A stretch of DNA of 64,000 nucleotides from Hyphomonadaceae bacterium. Lineage in GTDB: Bacteria; Pseudomonadota; Alphaproteobacteria; Caulobacterales; Hyphomonadaceae. The first letter of the stretch is position 1. Every line of letters begins with the position of its first letter. Of this stretch, positions 33,085 through 43,114 are shown piece by piece. The DNA is taken from the NCBI GenBank assembly GCA_022844345.1, contig JALHLU010000010.1, forward strand, positions 56,341 through 120,340, in the 5' to 3' direction. The notes below the pieces were generated by a model that saw only the letters and a program-made list of their open reading frames with translations, was not told the origin of the DNA and did no database searches. A program made the position numbers and the translations under genes.

Positions 33085-33638
33085 CCGCTGCCCGAGACGA
33101 AATAGAGCCACGTCCCGTCTTCTGCGATGCCGAGGACATAGCCCGGCCATATCTCTCCCGCGCGCAGCGCCTCTGCCTGCCCCTCGCCCAGCATGCGGTC
33201 GATATCGCGGCCCGCAGCTGGCGTGATCTCTTCGCCCGACAGCGTCGCCAGCCACGGCCAGATATAGACCTTGCCTTGCGCGGTCTCAGTCAGCGCATAG
33301 CGATAGGACAGCAGGCGCTCGACCTGCGCCATCGGCCAGTCACCGGTGCGCAGTTTCAGGTACCAGTAGTCCTGATGGCTCATGCCGCCCGCGTTCGACC
33401 TGAAGCCGGGCGTCTCTGACGCCATCCGGGCAAGGTCGCGATAGCTCCCCGTGGCGGCCACCTCACGCAGACGCGCGACAGTTGCGGCGACGGCATCCGG
33501 CAGCGGGCTCTCGATCTGGGGCGACGGCGCCACGGCCGCGCCAACAGCCTGGGGCGCCGAGGGCGCATCGCACGCGCTCAAGACGGCAATCGCGATCGCG
33601 GCCAGGCCAAGAAGCTGTGAAACGAGAAACAGGCGCAT
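33081..33638 (-). CDS. Lipoprotein of unknown function
   Basis: 185 residues. A lipoprotein signal with LSAC (cysteine near residue 23) is followed by a Pro/Ala linker and a folded part of about 130 residues with GGMSHQDYWYLKLRTGDWPM and KVYIWPWLATLSG, reminiscent of proteins with a substrate-like Trp/Tyr-rich fold. The start at 33638 has no strong ribosome site; an ATG at 33668 is possible. The function is unknown. Confidence 0.62.
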   Translation of the reverse strand: MRLFLVSQLLGLAAIAIAVLSACDAPSAPQAVGAAVAPSPQIESPLPDAVAATVARLREVAATGSYRDLARMASETPGFRSNAGGMSHQDYWYLKLRTGDWPMAQVERLLSYRYALTETAQGKVYIWPWLATLSGEEITPAAGRDIDRMLGEGQAEALRAGEIWPGYVLGIAEDGTWLYFVSGSG

Positions 33639-33707
33639 GAGTTCAGGACACGACGGGACCGCTGCCATTCACGCAGCCGCCCGCGCCGGCATGCAAGTAC
33701 GGAACCA

Positions 33708-34349
33708 TCAGAAAGGAATTGCGACCGCCCGTGAAAGATCGGCCAGAAGCTGCGCTTCCGACGTCACCTTGATGGTCGTCATGCCCATCTCGCGCGCCGG
33801 CTTCAGGTTGATGCCAAGATCGTCGAGATAGACACAGGCCGACGGGGCGACACCCAGCGCCTCGCACATCATCTGGTAGATGCGTGGATCAGGCTTGCGC
33901 ACACCCGCCTTGGAACTTTCGATCACATGATCGAAATGGGCGAACACCTCGGCGATCTGTTTGGCCTTGTCGCTCGATGACGACATGCCTGCGCCCTTGC
34001 CTGTCGGCGCGTTATTGGTGATGCAGCCGACCTTGAAGCGCGCCTTGCACGCGAAGAAGGCAGCGACCACAGCCGGCCGCAGGTCGCCCGACAGCAGCGC
34101 CAGAACATCCCGGCCCGGAATTTCGTGGCCGAGCGCGCGCGACTCCTCGAGGAACAGCGTGTCGAACGTCGCCGCGTCCACTTCCGAACGCTCGATCTTC
34201 GCCCAGGCGTTGGTGTCAGGATTGATCGAGTTGATGCGGCGGATGACGTCCACCGGCAGGCCACGCTCACGTTCATAGCGGTTGAAGGCGTCGAAGGGCG
34301 ACGTCGTGAAGACCCCGCCGAAATCCCAGAGAACCGCTTCCACCGCCAT
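33708..34349 (-). CDS. HAD-superfamily phosphatase (epoxide-hydrolase N-domain type)
   Basis: 213-residue hydrolase of the HAD-IA group. The first motif is LWDFGGVFT (nucleophile Asp9, with Gly at the usual second Asp), the second is ITNNAP, and the last are KAGVRKPDPRIYQ and VYLDDLGINLKPARE. This matches the phosphatase-like domain fused to epoxide hydrolases and stand-alone relatives. The substrate is unknown. Confidence 0.85.
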   Translation of the reverse strand: MAVEAVLWDFGGVFTTSPFDAFNRYERERGLPVDVIRRINSINPDTNAWAKIERSEVDAATFDTLFLEESRALGHEIPGRDVLALLSGDLRPAVVAAFFACKARFKVGCITNNAPTGKGAGMSSSSDKAKQIAEVFAHFDHVIESSKAGVRKPDPRIYQMMCEALGVAPSACVYLDDLGINLKPAREMGMTTIKVTSEAQLLADLSRAVAIPF

Positions 34350-34406
34350 CGCCCACTACCTTCACTGAACCCGCGCGGGAATAGCAGCCCCTTCTCCAAA
34401 CGCAAC

Positions 34407-34430
34407 GGCGCTCCCCTTTCGGAGAGCGCC
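34407..34430 (-). terminator. Hairpin after amino acid permease
   Basis: GGCGCTCCCC pairs with GGAGAGCGCC, one mismatch, around TTTC. It lies just after the stop of the minus-strand permease and before the HAD gene. Only a short interrupted T stretch follows on the minus strand, so termination is probable but not certain. Confidence 0.5.
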
Positions 34431-34451
34431 GCGCTTGGTCTGCATTTCAGA

Positions 34452-35978
34452 TCAGCCTTCGGGATTCTGCGGCTTTGGAATTTCCAACTCATGTGGAGGC
34501 GGCTCATGGCCATGAACCACTACACCCTTGGCAAGCTTCGAGTTCCACATGCCATAGACAAAGTAGAGCACGATCGCGCCGATCATGAACCAGAGGAAGA
34601 ACATCCGCACATTTTCGGGCGTCTGGAACATCAGGTAGAGGCACGAGAGGATGCCCACGATCGGGATCACCGGATACAGAGGCACCTTGAAGCCCCGTTC
34701 CAGGTTCGGGCGCGTCTGGCGCAGCCAGATAACCGACACACACACGATGGCGAACGCCGCCAGCGTGCCGACCGAGGTCAGGTCGCCAATCGTGTTGATG
34801 TCAAACACGCCCGCCGCAACCGCCACGATCACGCCCGTGACGATAGTGTTGACCCAAGGCGTCTTGAACTTGGAGTGGATCTTCGAGAACGGTGTGGGTA
34901 GCAGGCCATCGCGCGCCATCGTGTAGAAAATGCGCGTCTGGCCGTACATCAGCACCAGGATCACCGAGGTGAGACCCGCCAGCGCGCCGACCTTGATCAT
35001 CACGGCGAACCACGTCCAGCCCGGGCCGAACGAATTCACTGCGTCCGCCACCGGCGCGCCGCTGTTGAGTTGCTGGTAAGGTACGACGCCCGTGAGGACA
35101 AGCGATGTCGCCATGTAGAGCACCGTGCAGACCACAAGCGAGCCGATGATGCCGATCGGCATGTCCCGTTTGGGGTTTTTTGCTTCCTGTCCGGCGGTCG
35201 AGACAGCTTCGAATCCGATATATGCGAAGAACACGATTGTGGCCGCGCGCATGACGCCGCCCCAGCCGAACTCGCCTTCGACGCCAGTCGGCTCGGGGAT
35301 GAAAGGCTGCCAATTGGCTGGGTTCACGAAGAACGCGCCGACGACGCAGAAGGCGATGATCACCGCCACCTTGATGAAGACGATCACGTTGTTGACCGTC
35401 GCGGATTCAGACACACCAACGATCAGCAGCAACGCCATCACAACGGAAATGCCCGCAGCGGGTAGGTTAAAGATTGCCGTTATCTGCGCACCGCTTTCTG
35501 TCGTGATCAGCTTGCCAGCCGGTGCAGTCAGTTCGGGTGGTATGATTATTCCCATATCGTGCAACAAGCTGACGAAGTACTCGCCCCAGCCGACAGCCAC
35601 CGTGGAAGCTGCGAGGCCGTATTCCAGCAGTAGCAGGCCGCCCATTATCCAGGCCGCGAACTCGCCCAGCGTCGTGTAAGAATAAGTGTACGCCGACCCC
35701 GACACAGGCAGGGCCGACGCCAGTTCGGCGTAGCAAAGGCCGGCAAGGGCACAGATCGCACCGGCAATGATGAAGGAGAGGATCACGGCCGGTCCGGCAT
35801 GCAAGGCCGCCGCACTTCCAGTCCTCACGAAGATACCCGCCCCGATGATGCAGCCGATGCCCAGCAGGACGAGGTTTACCGGACCAAGTGTCTTTTTGAG
35901 CTCGCTCGCCCCATACTCCGACTGAATCTGCTCAACACTTTTTCGGGCAAAAAGCTGCCCCAAGCCACGACCGGCCAT
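34452..35978 (-). CDS. APC-family amino acid permease
   Basis: 508-residue inner-membrane transporter with twelve or more hydrophobic helices. GIGCIIGAGIFVRTG is the conserved first helix of the APC superfamily, followed by CYAELASALPVSGSAYTYSY and GFEAVSTAGQEAKNPKRDMP. It resembles YfnA/cationic-amino-acid-transporter-like permeases. The specific amino acid is not readable. It stands alone. Confidence 0.9.
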   Translation of the reverse strand: MAGRGLGQLFARKSVEQIQSEYGASELKKTLGPVNLVLLGIGCIIGAGIFVRTGSAAALHAGPAVILSFIIAGAICALAGLCYAELASALPVSGSAYTYSYTTLGEFAAWIMGGLLLLEYGLAASTVAVGWGEYFVSLLHDMGIIIPPELTAPAGKLITTESGAQITAIFNLPAAGISVVMALLLIVGVSESATVNNVIVFIKVAVIIAFCVVGAFFVNPANWQPFIPEPTGVEGEFGWGGVMRAATIVFFAYIGFEAVSTAGQEAKNPKRDMPIGIIGSLVVCTVLYMATSLVLTGVVPYQQLNSGAPVADAVNSFGPGWTWFAVMIKVGALAGLTSVILVLMYGQTRIFYTMARDGLLPTPFSKIHSKFKTPWVNTIVTGVIVAVAAGVFDINTIGDLTSVGTLAAFAIVCVSVIWLRQTRPNLERGFKVPLYPVIPIVGILSCLYLMFQTPENVRMFFLWFMIGAIVLYFVYGMWNSKLAKGVVVHGHEPPPHELEIPKPQNPEG

Positions 35979-36126
35979 GCACGTCCCTCCGCTGCGGCGC
36001 CCTGCGGGACCCGCCTCTAGCTGATCTGGACCCTAGCCAGCCTCGATTGCGCCTGCAACATGCTCAATACTCAATCGTATCGGCACTTTTTCGCGGTACA
36101 CTGCCCAGCAAAAGGACGTTGATTGC

Positions 36127-36627
36127 TCAAATATCGATCGTGCCGGGGTCGCTGGCCCGTCGCCAAGGACCCCTGTGCCGCGGATCGTTGCGCCTGCGTC
36201 GATCAGGACCGAAGAAGGCGGGGGTCTGAACAAATGGCCGGCGGCGCTCGATCACAGCGTTCACCCGGTTGGCGACGTCGACGGCGCGGATTGGCTTAAC
36301 CAGGAACTCGTCGACGCCAGCATTTATCGCATCGATCACGCGGTTCCGCTCCGAATATGCGGTGATCATGACGATAGGCAGAAAGCGGTCGGGACTTTCA
36401 GGGTCGAGGCGGATCCGCCGGCAGAAATCCAGTCCATCCAGACCGCCCAGCTTGAAGTCCACAAAGGCAATGTCGATGTCCCCGTCAGCCACATGGTCAA
36501 TGGCCTCATTACCGTCGCAGGCCTCTTCGATCCGGCGCAAGCCAAAACCTGAAAGGATAACGCGGACGAGACCACGCATGTGCGCGTTGTCGTCCAGAAT
36601 AAGCGCGGAAACGTTCTCCAGAGCCAT
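36127..36627 (-). CDS. Single-domain response regulator
   Basis: 166 residues. CheY-like receiver: acidic pair D12/D13, phospho-acceptor Asp57 in FVDFKLGG, MITAYS with the conserved Thr, and LVKPI with the conserved Lys. After residue 125 it has a basic tail (FFGPDRRRRNDPRHRGPWRRASD) seen in a group of alphaproteobacterial receivers. There is no output domain and no kinase nearby, so the partner is unknown. Confidence 0.85.
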   Translation of the reverse strand: MALENVSALILDDNAHMRGLVRVILSGFGLRRIEEACDGNEAIDHVADGDIDIAFVDFKLGGLDGLDFCRRIRLDPESPDRFLPIVMITAYSERNRVIDAINAGVDEFLVKPIRAVDVANRVNAVIERRRPFVQTPAFFGPDRRRRNDPRHRGPWRRASDPGTIDI

Positions 36628-36965
36628 GCTCTCGCAGCCCCTCGCAGCCAGTCCGACAGTGCCGCCTGCCCCTTCGGGCTTACCTGAAAACCGGTAGTGT
36701 GGCTGCCTGCTTTTCGGCGCTTGGGTCTAGACTGTTCGCTCGCCAAGACAAGCGCAATTGTTTGCTTCCGGATGCTGGACCTGAGGTTCGCGTTTAGACC
36801 TCCTTACCTAGAGTAATGCTTGGGACACCTCTCGACGGGACCTGCCCGGCAGCCCTCGGATTTGACTTGAGGGGCGACCACGGAATGGTCCGCGCGAGCT
36901 GCATACGGCGTGTCTTGCGCCCCACATTGTTCTAGTACGTACGCAACACCCAAGGAGCCGCCCTG
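36628..36965. other. Intergenic region between response regulator and hldE
   Basis: 338 bases with no coding frame I can support. TTGACT occurs at 36863-36868 and AAGGAG lies 8 bases before the hldE TTG start. Short inverted repeats are present, but none clearly forms a terminator or operator. Confidence 0.5.
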
Positions 36966-38426
36966 TTGAGCTTGACCAAGAGCCATATCGAACGCTTGGC
37001 CGCCGGCCGCGTCCTTGTCGTCGGCGATGTGATGGTCGACCATTACGTTACCGGCAAGGTTCAGCGCGTCTCCGACGAGGCGCCCGTCCCGATCATCCAT
37101 GTCGCGTCCGAACGCTGGACCGCTGGCGGCGCGGCCAATGTCGCGGCCAACATAGCCGCCCTGGGCGGCAGGGCGACGCTCGTCGGCCTGACCGGCGGGG
37201 ATCCAGCCGCCTCGACCCTTGCAAGCATTCTCTCGTCACTGTCCGACCGTGTCGAGGTCGATCTCGTGACGGAGCCGGGCCGTCCAACAACAATCAAGAC
37301 ACGTTACATGGGCGGCCAGCATCAGATTGTCCGCGTCGACCGGGAACAGGCCACACCTGTCTCACGCGTCACCGAAGACAGGCTGATCGCAGCCCTCGAA
37401 GACCTGCCGGACGACTGCGGCGCCATCATGCTATCGGACTATGGAAAGGGCGCCCTCACCGATCGCGTCCTCGCAGCCGCGATGGCTACCGCAAGAAAAG
37501 CCGGCGTCCCCGTCATCGTCGACCCCAAGCGCGCGGACTGGACAGCGTATGCGGGCGCCACGATCATCACGCCGAACCGCAAGGAGCTTCAGCTCGCAGT
37601 TCAGGGGCCCTGCGTCAGCGACGACGAATGCGCGGCCGCTGCCGCTGCTGCGATGCGCGTCACCGGCGCTGCAATTCTGCTCACGCGTTCCGAACAAGGC
37701 ATGTCGCTCTATCGCGACGGCGAGATACCGCTGAACCTGTCGGCCAAGGCCCGCGAAGTCTTCGACGTTTCTGGCGCCGGCGACACGGTCGCCGCCACAT
37801 TCGCGCTCGGTCTTGCCGCAGGCCTCGCGGTTGAAACAGCGATGCAGGCCGCCAACGCCGCCGCCGGCATCGTGGTGGGCAAACGCGGCACGGCCACGGC
37901 CTCACCTGCCGAACTAATGGCGGCCATAGACCAGCCTGGCCGCGGCCTGTCGGACGTGCCAGGCGCACTCAGTCTTGTCGACGCAAAGGCGCGGCGCGAG
38001 GCGTGGGGCCGCGAAGGACTCACAGTTGGTTTCACGAATGGCTGCTTCGACATCCTCCATTCAGGCCATGTGTCGCTGCTACGACAAGCAGCCGCCGCCT
38101 GCGACCGCCTGATCGTGGCGCTCAATACAGACGCATCGGTGAGCGCCCTCAAAGGGCCAGACCGCCCCGTGCAGTCCGAGGACGCGCGCGCGGCCGTAAT
38201 GGCCGCCGTGAAGGGCGTCGATGCCGTGATCCTGTTCGGCGAGGCGACGCCGCTCGACGTGATCCGCGAACTCCAGCCAGACGTTCTGGTAAAGGGCGCA
38301 GACTATGCCGAGGACCAGATCGTCGGCGCTGACATTGTCCGTGCCCGCGGCGGCCGCATCCTGCGCGTAACCCTCGTTGACGGGCAATCGACCACGAAGG
38401 TCATCGAGAAATCTCGCAAAAGCTAA
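36966..38426 (+). CDS. hldE: HldE heptose-7-phosphate kinase / adenylyltransferase
   Basis: 486-residue bifunctional enzyme making ADP-heptose for lipopolysaccharide core. Residues 1-315 are a PfkB-type kinase (WTAGGAANVAANIAALGG; ATP site DVSGAGDTVAA near 267); residues 350-486 are a cytidylyltransferase-type domain with FTNGCFDILHSGHVSLL at 356. TTG start with AAGGAG 8 bases upstream. It opens a plus-strand run of sugar genes. Confidence 0.95.
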   Translation: MSLTKSHIERLAAGRVLVVGDVMVDHYVTGKVQRVSDEAPVPIIHVASERWTAGGAANVAANIAALGGRATLVGLTGGDPAASTLASILSSLSDRVEVDLVTEPGRPTTIKTRYMGGQHQIVRVDREQATPVSRVTEDRLIAALEDLPDDCGAIMLSDYGKGALTDRVLAAAMATARKAGVPVIVDPKRADWTAYAGATIITPNRKELQLAVQGPCVSDDECAAAAAAAMRVTGAAILLTRSEQGMSLYRDGEIPLNLSAKAREVFDVSGAGDTVAATFALGLAAGLAVETAMQAANAAAGIVVGKRGTATASPAELMAAIDQPGRGLSDVPGALSLVDAKARREAWGREGLTVGFTNGCFDILHSGHVSLLRQAAAACDRLIVALNTDASVSALKGPDRPVQSEDARAAVMAAVKGVDAVILFGEATPLDVIRELQPDVLVKGADYAEDQIVGADIVRARGGRILRVTLVDGQSTTKVIEKSRKS

Positions 38427-38492
38427 CCAGCTGGCGCGTTAACGCCCAGCGTAAAACCTTCCCTAATCCAGCCGTGGCAGGATAGCTCGGTC

Positions 38493-39821
38493 ATGGCCGA
38501 AAGCTTCCTTCCAAGCGAGACAGTCACGTCCTGGGGACGTGTGGTGCGAGCGAGCCATCGCGTCGCACGCCCGCGCTTTGCCGATGAACTGCCCGGACTC
38601 CTATCGGCCCTCTCGCCTGCCGACCCTGCCTTGCCAATTGGTCTGCGCCGATCCTATGGCGACAGCAACCTGAACCCGGGCGGCCCCATCATCGACATGA
38701 CGGGCCTCGACCGCGTCATTTCCATCGATCGCACCACAGGCGTGATGCGCGCCGAAGCAGGCCTCTCCCTGTCGCAGGCGCTGCAGCTTCTTGTCCCCGC
38801 TGGCTGGTTCCTGCCGACCACGCCTGGCTCGCGGTTTGTCACGTTGGGCGGCGCTGTCGCCAACGACGTGCACGGCAAGAACCATCACAGAGCCGGAAGC
38901 TTCGGCGCCTCCGTTACGCGGATCAAACTCCTGCGCACCGATGGAAGCGCCCACGAGCTTGCCCCCGGCGATCCGCTATTCCACGCCACAATCGGCGGGC
39001 TGGGCCTCACCGGCATCATCGAGTGGGTGGAGTTTCGCGCCATTCCCATCCCGTCCGCCCAACTCGACGCCCAGGATGCGGAGTTCAGCCACGTCCGCGA
39101 CTACTTCGACCTCGCCGCCGAAGCACACACGCGCGCCGAACACACGATGGCGTGGATCGATTGCCTTTCCGGCGGAGCGCATCTCGGCCGTGGCATCCTT
39201 TCATCGGCCAGCTGGCGTAGTCATGGCGACCTTGTCCCACATCGCGAGGACCCGAAGCTCGCCATGCCGATCGACGCCCCCGGCTTCACGCTCAACGGGA
39301 TGACCGTTCGCGCCTTCAACAGCGTGTTCCATGATCTCAAGCGCATGCGCGTGGGTCCCTACACGACGCATTACGAGCCCTTCCTTTATCCGCTGGACAA
39401 GATTGCGAACTGGAATCGACTCTACGGCCGCGACGGCTTCTACCAGTACCAATGCGTCCTGCCGCCCGCGACCGCACGCGATGGCGTCATCGAACTCTTG
39501 AAAGTGATCGCTGCCTCCGGCCAGGCCTCTTTCCTTGCAGTCCTGAAGGATTTCGGTGCCCATCCTCCCGCTGGCCTTCTCTCCTTTCCCATGGAGGGCA
39601 CGACCCTGGCGCTCGATTTCCGCAACATTGGAACACGCACCCTCGACCTGATGGCCGATCTCGACCGCATTGTGCTTTCCGCAGGTGGAAGGCTCTATCC
39701 CGCCAAGGATGGTCGTATCCCCGCAGCAGTGTTCGAGGCCGGATTTCCGAAATTGCAGGACTTCCGTGGCTATGTGGATCGGGGCCTGTCTTCGGCCTTC
39801 TGGAGGCGGGTATCAGGGTAA
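38493..39821 (+). CDS. DprE1-like FAD-dependent oxidoreductase
   Basis: 442 residues, a VAO-type flavoprotein. RRSYGDSNLNPGG and TLGGAVANDVHGKNHH are the FAD-binding motifs of the decaprenylphosphoryl-ribose oxidase group, and the C-terminal PAKDGRIPAAVFEAGFP matches it. DprE1 with DprE2 epimerises polyprenyl-phospho-ribose to arabinose. The stop overlaps the start of an SDR partner by one base, so the pair works together, probably making a polyprenyl-phosphate pentose donor. It could also act on another polyprenyl or nucleotide sugar. Confidence 0.83.
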   Translation: MAESFLPSETVTSWGRVVRASHRVARPRFADELPGLLSALSPADPALPIGLRRSYGDSNLNPGGPIIDMTGLDRVISIDRTTGVMRAEAGLSLSQALQLLVPAGWFLPTTPGSRFVTLGGAVANDVHGKNHHRAGSFGASVTRIKLLRTDGSAHELAPGDPLFHATIGGLGLTGIIEWVEFRAIPIPSAQLDAQDAEFSHVRDYFDLAAEAHTRAEHTMAWIDCLSGGAHLGRGILSSASWRSHGDLVPHREDPKLAMPIDAPGFTLNGMTVRAFNSVFHDLKRMRVGPYTTHYEPFLYPLDKIANWNRLYGRDGFYQYQCVLPPATARDGVIELLKVIAASGQASFLAVLKDFGAHPPAGLLSFPMEGTTLALDFRNIGTRTLDLMADLDRIVLSAGGRLYPAKDGRIPAAVFEAGFPKLQDFRGYVDRGLSSAFWRRVSG

Positions 39822-40624
39822 TGGACGGTTCAGCAGGAATTTCAGCCATGCAAGCGCAACCGGCTGCTGCCACAAGAACAGGCAATCGTGTTCTGATCCT
39901 GGGCGCCCTATCCGCCATCGCGATCGCAACCGCACGCATCTACGCCAAGGAAGGCGCCGCGTTGATGCTGGTCGCCCGCAACTCCGCCCGGCTGGACGCG
40001 CTTGCGGCCGACTTGAGGGCGCGCGGCGCTGCCTCCGCCGAAACTGCCGCGATGGACCTTGAAGCCGAGGCCATGAACGCGCCGGCCCATATGGCGGACT
40101 GGAAGCGCCGCCTGGGCGGGCTTGACCATGTCCACCTGGTTTACGGCTATCTCGGAACCCAGGAGCAGGCGACGGCGAGCGCCGCAGAACTCGCCCGCAT
40201 CACCGCCAGCAACTATGCCTCGGCGGTGCAATGGTGCGAGGCTGCGGCCAACATCTTCCGCGAGCAGAAATCCGGCTCTCTGGTCGCCGTATCATCCGTA
40301 GCGGGCGACCGCGGCCGCCAGTCGAACTATGCCTATGGCGCAGCCAAAGGCGGCCTTGCCCTTTACGTGCAGGGCCTCGCCCACTCGCTGGCCCCCATCG
40401 GGGCGCGGGCTGTGGCGGTGAAGCCCGGCTTTGTTGACACGCCCATGACAGACGGCCTCAAGAAAGGGGGTCCATTGTGGGCCAGCCCCGAACAGGTCGG
40501 CCGCATCATGCGCCGGGCGGCCGACCGGGGCGGCCCGATCCAGTATGCGCCGGGAAAATGGCGTCTGATCATGATGATTATCCGGTCCGTGCCATCCTTC
40601 ATCTTTCACAAGACCAAGGTCTGA
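39821..40624 (+). CDS. DprE2-like short-chain dehydrogenase
   Basis: 267 residues. The N-terminal dinucleotide motif is unusual (LILGALSAIAIATARIYA, G-x-x-S-x-I-A in place of TGxxxGIG), and YAYGAAKGGL holds the catalytic Tyr/Lys; KPGFVDTPMTDGLKKG follows. This matches DprE2-like reductases that act after DprE1. The start overlaps the stop of the preceding gene (TAATG). Another ATG at 39848 is possible. Confidence 0.82.
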   Translation: MDGSAGISAMQAQPAAATRTGNRVLILGALSAIAIATARIYAKEGAALMLVARNSARLDALAADLRARGAASAETAAMDLEAEAMNAPAHMADWKRRLGGLDHVHLVYGYLGTQEQATASAAELARITASNYASAVQWCEAAANIFREQKSGSLVAVSSVAGDRGRQSNYAYGAAKGGLALYVQGLAHSLAPIGARAVAVKPGFVDTPMTDGLKKGGPLWASPEQVGRIMRRAADRGGPIQYAPGKWRLIMMIIRSVPSFIFHKTKV

Positions 40625-40775
40625 GGCCTAGAAACAGCAATGGATGGCGGGCGTTCCCCGGCCGTCAGCCCCAAACTCCCCGCACGGTTGCGCCAAATCG
40701 ACTTGACTTGGGCGCCCCTCCCCCGGCTAACCCTGCGTGGCGGCTAGACGGGCCGCACGTTCACAGAGGTTCGCC

Positions 40776-42080
40776 ATGCGCGTGACGATGATCGGGGCCG
40801 GCTATGTGGGGCTGGTGTCGGGGGCCTGCTTTGCCGATTTCGGCCATGTCGTCACCTGCGTGGACAAGGATCCGGGCAAGATCGACCGATTGAAGGATGG
40901 CGTGATGCCCATCTTTGAGCCGGGTCTTGCAGAGCTGGTCGCCACCAACGTCAAGGAAGGACGCCTGTTCTTCACGCTCGAAGCGGCCGACGCGATCAAG
41001 AACGCCGACGCCGTGTTCATAGCCGTGGGCACCCCCTCTCGCCGCGGCGACGGGCATGCCGACCTTTCCTACGTCTATGCCGCCGCGAAAGAGATCGCCG
41101 AGCACATCGACGGCTTCACCGTCGTCGTCACCAAGTCCACCGTTCCGGTCGGGACAGGCGACGAGGTCGAGGAGATCATCCGCAAGACCAATCCGAACGC
41201 GAAGTTCGCCGTCGTCTCAAATCCCGAGTTCCTCCGCGAAGGCGCCGCAATCGGTGACTTCAAGCGCCCCGACCGCGTCGTTGTCGGCACCGACAGCGAG
41301 GAAGCGCGCGAAGTCATGCGCGAACTCTATCGGCCGCTCTTCCTCAATGAGACGCCGCTGGTCTACACCTCCCGCCGCACGTCCGAACTCATCAAGTACG
41401 CCGCCAACGCCTTCCTTGCCGTGAAGATCACCTTCATCAACGAGATGGCGGACCTCTGCGAAAAGGTTGGCGCCAACGTCCAGGACGTGTCGAAAGGCAT
41501 CGGCCTCGACAATCGCATCGGCAAGAAATTCCTGCACGCCGGCCCGGGCTATGGCGGCTCATGCTTCCCGAAGGATACGCTCGCCCTCACCAAGACCGCC
41601 AACGATCATGGCAGCCCGGTGCGCATCGTCGACACGGTTGTGCAGGTGAACGACGCCCGCAAGCGCAAGATGGCCGATCGCGTGATCGCGGCCTGCGGCG
41701 GCAGCGTGAAGGGCAAGACCATTGGCGTCCTCGGCCTCGCCTTCAAACCGAACACTGACGACATGCGCGACGCGCCCTCGCTCGACATCATCCCGGCGCT
41801 GCAGGCGGCGGGCGCACGCGTCAAGGCGTACGACCCCGAAAGCATGCACGAAGCCGGCAAGGCGCTGACGGAGGTCGATTTCTGCGACGGCCCCTATCAC
41901 GCCGTGGATGGCGCCGACGCCATGGTGCTGATCACGGAATGGGACCAGTTCCGCGCGCTCGACTTCGATCGCGTCAAGAAACTCATGAAGTCGCCGACCG
42001 TGGTGGACCTGCGCAACGTCTACCATCCGGCGGACATGGTGAAGCGCGGCTTCTCATACCACAGCATCGGGCGGGTCTAA
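40776..42080 (+). CDS. ugd: UDP-glucose 6-dehydrogenase
   Basis: 434-residue cytosolic enzyme oxidising UDP-glucose to UDP-glucuronate with two NAD. GAGYVGL at the N-terminus, NPEFLREGAAIGDF, ELIKYAANAFLA, and the catalytic Cys263 in GYGGSCFPKD are all present. AGAGG lies 6 bases before the ATG. The next gene converts the product to UDP-xylose. Confidence 0.96.
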   Translation: MRVTMIGAGYVGLVSGACFADFGHVVTCVDKDPGKIDRLKDGVMPIFEPGLAELVATNVKEGRLFFTLEAADAIKNADAVFIAVGTPSRRGDGHADLSYVYAAAKEIAEHIDGFTVVVTKSTVPVGTGDEVEEIIRKTNPNAKFAVVSNPEFLREGAAIGDFKRPDRVVVGTDSEEAREVMRELYRPLFLNETPLVYTSRRTSELIKYAANAFLAVKITFINEMADLCEKVGANVQDVSKGIGLDNRIGKKFLHAGPGYGGSCFPKDTLALTKTANDHGSPVRIVDTVVQVNDARKRKMADRVIAACGGSVKGKTIGVLGLAFKPNTDDMRDAPSLDIIPALQAAGARVKAYDPESMHEAGKALTEVDFCDGPYHAVDGADAMVLITEWDQFRALDFDRVKKLMKSPTVVDLRNVYHPADMVKRGFSYHSIGRV

Positions 42081-42152
42081 CCCCAAGCTTTACAACCCCC
42101 GCGACCCACCCCATCACTCGCGCACAGGACTCACCTGTGCGCGGGGAAACCA

Positions 42153-43112
42153 ATGCGGGCAAGCTCACTTCTGGAAAACCGCGCCCTCGTTTCGGGCGGC
42201 TCGGGCTTTCTTGGCTCGCACCTGTGCGATCGCCTGCTCGCGCGCGGCCAGGACGTGCTTTGCGTCGACAACCTGTTCACCGGCCAGAAGCGCAACGTCG
42301 CCCACCTGCTTGGCAATCCGCGCTTCGAATTCCTGCGCCACGATGTGACCTTCCCGCTCTTCGTGGAAGTCGACCAGATCTGGAACCTCGCCTGCCCGGC
42401 CAGCCCGATCCACTACCAGCACGATCCAGTGCAGACGACGAAGACTTCCGTGCATGGCGCCATCAACATGCTTGGCCTCGCAAAGCGTCTTGGCGCCAAG
42501 ATCCTCCAGGCCTCGACGTCCGAGGTCTATGGCGATCCCGCCATTCATCCGCAGACCGAAGACTACTGGGGCAACGTAAACCCGATTGGCCCGCGCTCCT
42601 GCTATGATGAGGGCAAGCGCTGCGCAGAAACGCTGTTCTTCGATTATCACCGCCAGAACAAGCTGCGCATCAAGGTGCTCCGCATCTTCAATACCTACGG
42701 CCCGCGCATGCACCCGAATGACGGCCGCGTGGTCTCGAACTTCATCGTGCAGGCGCTCAAGGGCGAAGACATCACCATCTATGGCGACGGCATGCAGACG
42801 CGTTCCTTCTGCTATGTCGACGATCTGATCGAAGGAATGATCCGCCTAATGGATACAGGCGATGATGTCACCGGCCCGATCAATGTGGGCAATCCCGGCG
42901 AGTTCACGATGATCGAGCTGGCCGAAACAGTTCTGAAGCTCACGAAGTCGAAGTCAAAGCTTGTTCGCCTCCCGCTCCCCGCCGACGATCCAAAGCAGCG
43001 CCGGCCCGACATCACCCGCGCCCGCAACACGCTTGGCTGGGAGCCGAAGGTAAACCTCGAGGACGGTCTCAAGGAAACAATCGCGTACTTCAGGGACCTG
43101 CTGGCGGAATAA
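42153..43112 (+). CDS. uxs: UDP-glucuronate decarboxylase (UDP-xylose synthase)
   Basis: 319-residue extended [14 protein letters not shown] is the NAD motif; [10 protein letters not shown] and [11 protein letters not shown] give the Ser, Tyr and Lys of the catalytic set; [16 protein letters not shown] and [13 protein letters not shown] are typical of UDP-xylose synthase. It acts on the product of the preceding ugd gene. RCAET-type motifs fit UXS more than dTDP-glucose dehydratase. Confidence 0.9.
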   Translation: MRASSLLENRALVSGGSGFLGSHLCDRLLARGQDVLCVDNLFTGQKRNVAHLLGNPRFEFLRHDVTFPLFVEVDQIWNLACPASPIHYQHDPVQTTKTSVHGAINMLGLAKRLGAKILQASTSEVYGDPAIHPQTEDYWGNVNPIGPRSCYDEGKRCAETLFFDYHRQNKLRIKVLRIFNTYGPRMHPNDGRVVSNFIVQALKGEDITIYGDGMQTRSFCYVDDLIEGMIRLMDTGDDVTGPINVGNPGEFTMIELAETVLKLTKSKSKLVRLPLPADDPKQRRPDITRARNTLGWEPKVNLEDGLKETIAYFRDLLAE

Positions 43113-43114
43113 GA

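Noticed and set aside
36685..36698. AACCGGT sequence near the response regulator as a further pectin operator
   Set aside because: Only the core hexamer matches; the GTGTCA arm and the GG flank are missing and the gene context is unrelated.
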